From Branchiostoma floridae (lineage: Eukaryota > Chordata > Leptocardii > Amphioxiformes > Branchiostomatidae): DNA of 64,000 nucleotides. Position 1 is the first letter of the stretch. Each line of letters begins with the position of its first letter. This document shows, piece by piece, positions 63,647 through 64,000 of this stretch. Where the stretch lies: positions 14,584,319 through 14,648,318 of the forward strand of contig NC_049994.1 in the NCBI RefSeq assembly GCF_000003815.2, written 5' to 3'. Made by a program: the position numbers and the translations under genes. Below the pieces are notes generated by a model, which saw nothing but the letters and a program-made list of their open reading frames with translations, searched no databases and was not told where the DNA came from.

Positions 63647-64000
63647 GTATGTCCCTATTACTCTTCTTTTCTTGTTTTTCACAACCAGGTTACTTCCTAT
63701 AGGCTAAACACAACAGTTTTGCACTGTAAAGACAAGCAGCATAAGACCACTCACATTGGGATGAAACCCTACTCAATTATGGTGGGATCTTTACTCAAGT
63801 TGTGGCTTTCCCGAAACATTAGACCTCTGGGTTTAGGTCCCATCTGAGAGAAGGTCCTTAACTCAAGCTAATGATGGAGGAAATAGCTGTAACTGTAAGG
63901 TGTCTTTTCGAAGGGCAGAATATTATGGCCTGCTTAGGGGATTCAAAACAAGAACCTTTTTAGATGAAAAATTGTAGGCAAAGAATCATAGCTTTGGCGT
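63647..64000. other. Start of intron 60, window end
   Basis: Intron sequence after the exon 60 donor; nothing recognised. By family comparison the next exons should encode about 230 residues: the LPGVE...NPTGCARSEP linker, the WDR5-interaction motif, SET and post-SET. Confidence 0.7.

Noticed and set aside
62235-62706. Minus-strand frames repeating SACWRSACSSTGESPQNQS
   Set aside because: Antisense reading of the FYRC echo array; no independent support.
2628-63509. Explaining all echoes as assembly duplication or unmerged haplotypes
   Set aside because: Units are short (90-300 bp), differ in age, carry point changes and cluster at exon borders. Assembly error could still affect the youngest, nearly identical arrays (63145-63509, 17707-18113).
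57937-63646. A second gene (separate Trr-like protein) for the ePHD2-FYRN-FYRC part, as in flies where the gene is split
   Set aside because: Phase and homology run continuously from exon 1 to exon 60. I see no terminator, promoter or start codon context between the halves, though transcripts would be the proof.

Overview
The window is a stretch of animal genomic DNA, intron-rich and repeat-laden, that carries most of one very large gene on the + strand: a KMT2C/KMT2D (MLL3/MLL4, fly Lpt+Trr) histone H3K4 methyltransferase. I could chain 60 exons between 2774 and 63646. Every junction has AG/GT borders and compatible phase, and together they encode about 5,105 codons (human KMT2C and KMT2D are about 4,900 and 5,500 residues). 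The true start codon lies upstream of 2774, beyond the window or in the 100-N assembly gap at 2441-2540. The post-FYRC and SET exons lie beyond 64000. No second gene is supported.

Organism: a single gene with features of both vertebrate KMT2C and KMT2D suggests an invertebrate deuterostome. Many introns contain minisatellites made of a copied exon edge plus the adjoining intron. This is the architecture that, from memory, was described as 'mirage' minisatellites at the amphioxus Adh locus, so a lancelet (Branchiostoma-like) genome is my best guess. This is inference.

Layout: 1-2773, upstream non-coding DNA with a terminal-inverted-repeat (TIR) element and the gap. 2774-7050, AT-hook-like segment, first extended PHD (ePHD1) and start of PHD cluster 1. 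7647-12165, rest of PHD cluster 1. 13514-16985, linker with AT-hook. 17431-19683, PHD cluster 2. 20053-27582, basic/acidic linkers including the conserved EAFFGK region. 27353-28732, HMG box and Pro/Ser repeats. 29349-34368, coiled-coil and long Pro-rich exons with eight DPYxxxPGTPRP repeats and an acidic DPELD patch. 35400-47188, Gln-rich coiled coils, PFSEAFQ segment and an LxxLL box. 50087-55349, conserved NPPTPP, SIVPSSSPESV and SVSLTLSA segments. 56010-60635, second extended PHD. 61246-63646, FYRN and FYRC.

The protein is expected to act in the nucleus as the catalytic scaffold of the COMPASS-like enhancer complex. The PHD clusters read histone tails, the LxxLL and acidic segments recruit activators, and FYRN/FYRC fold next to the SET domain.

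The most unusual signal is a set of about 40 partial exon copies ('echoes') beside roughly 19 splice junctions. Many retain intact acceptors or donors, so the spliceosome must pick the correct one among up to six near-identical sites. Other items are candidate microexons, a pair of duplicated 51/48-nt cassette exons, in-frame alternative splice sites, several TIR/MITE families (one 1.1 kb), tRNA-like SINE remnants and hammerhead-ribozyme-like cores.
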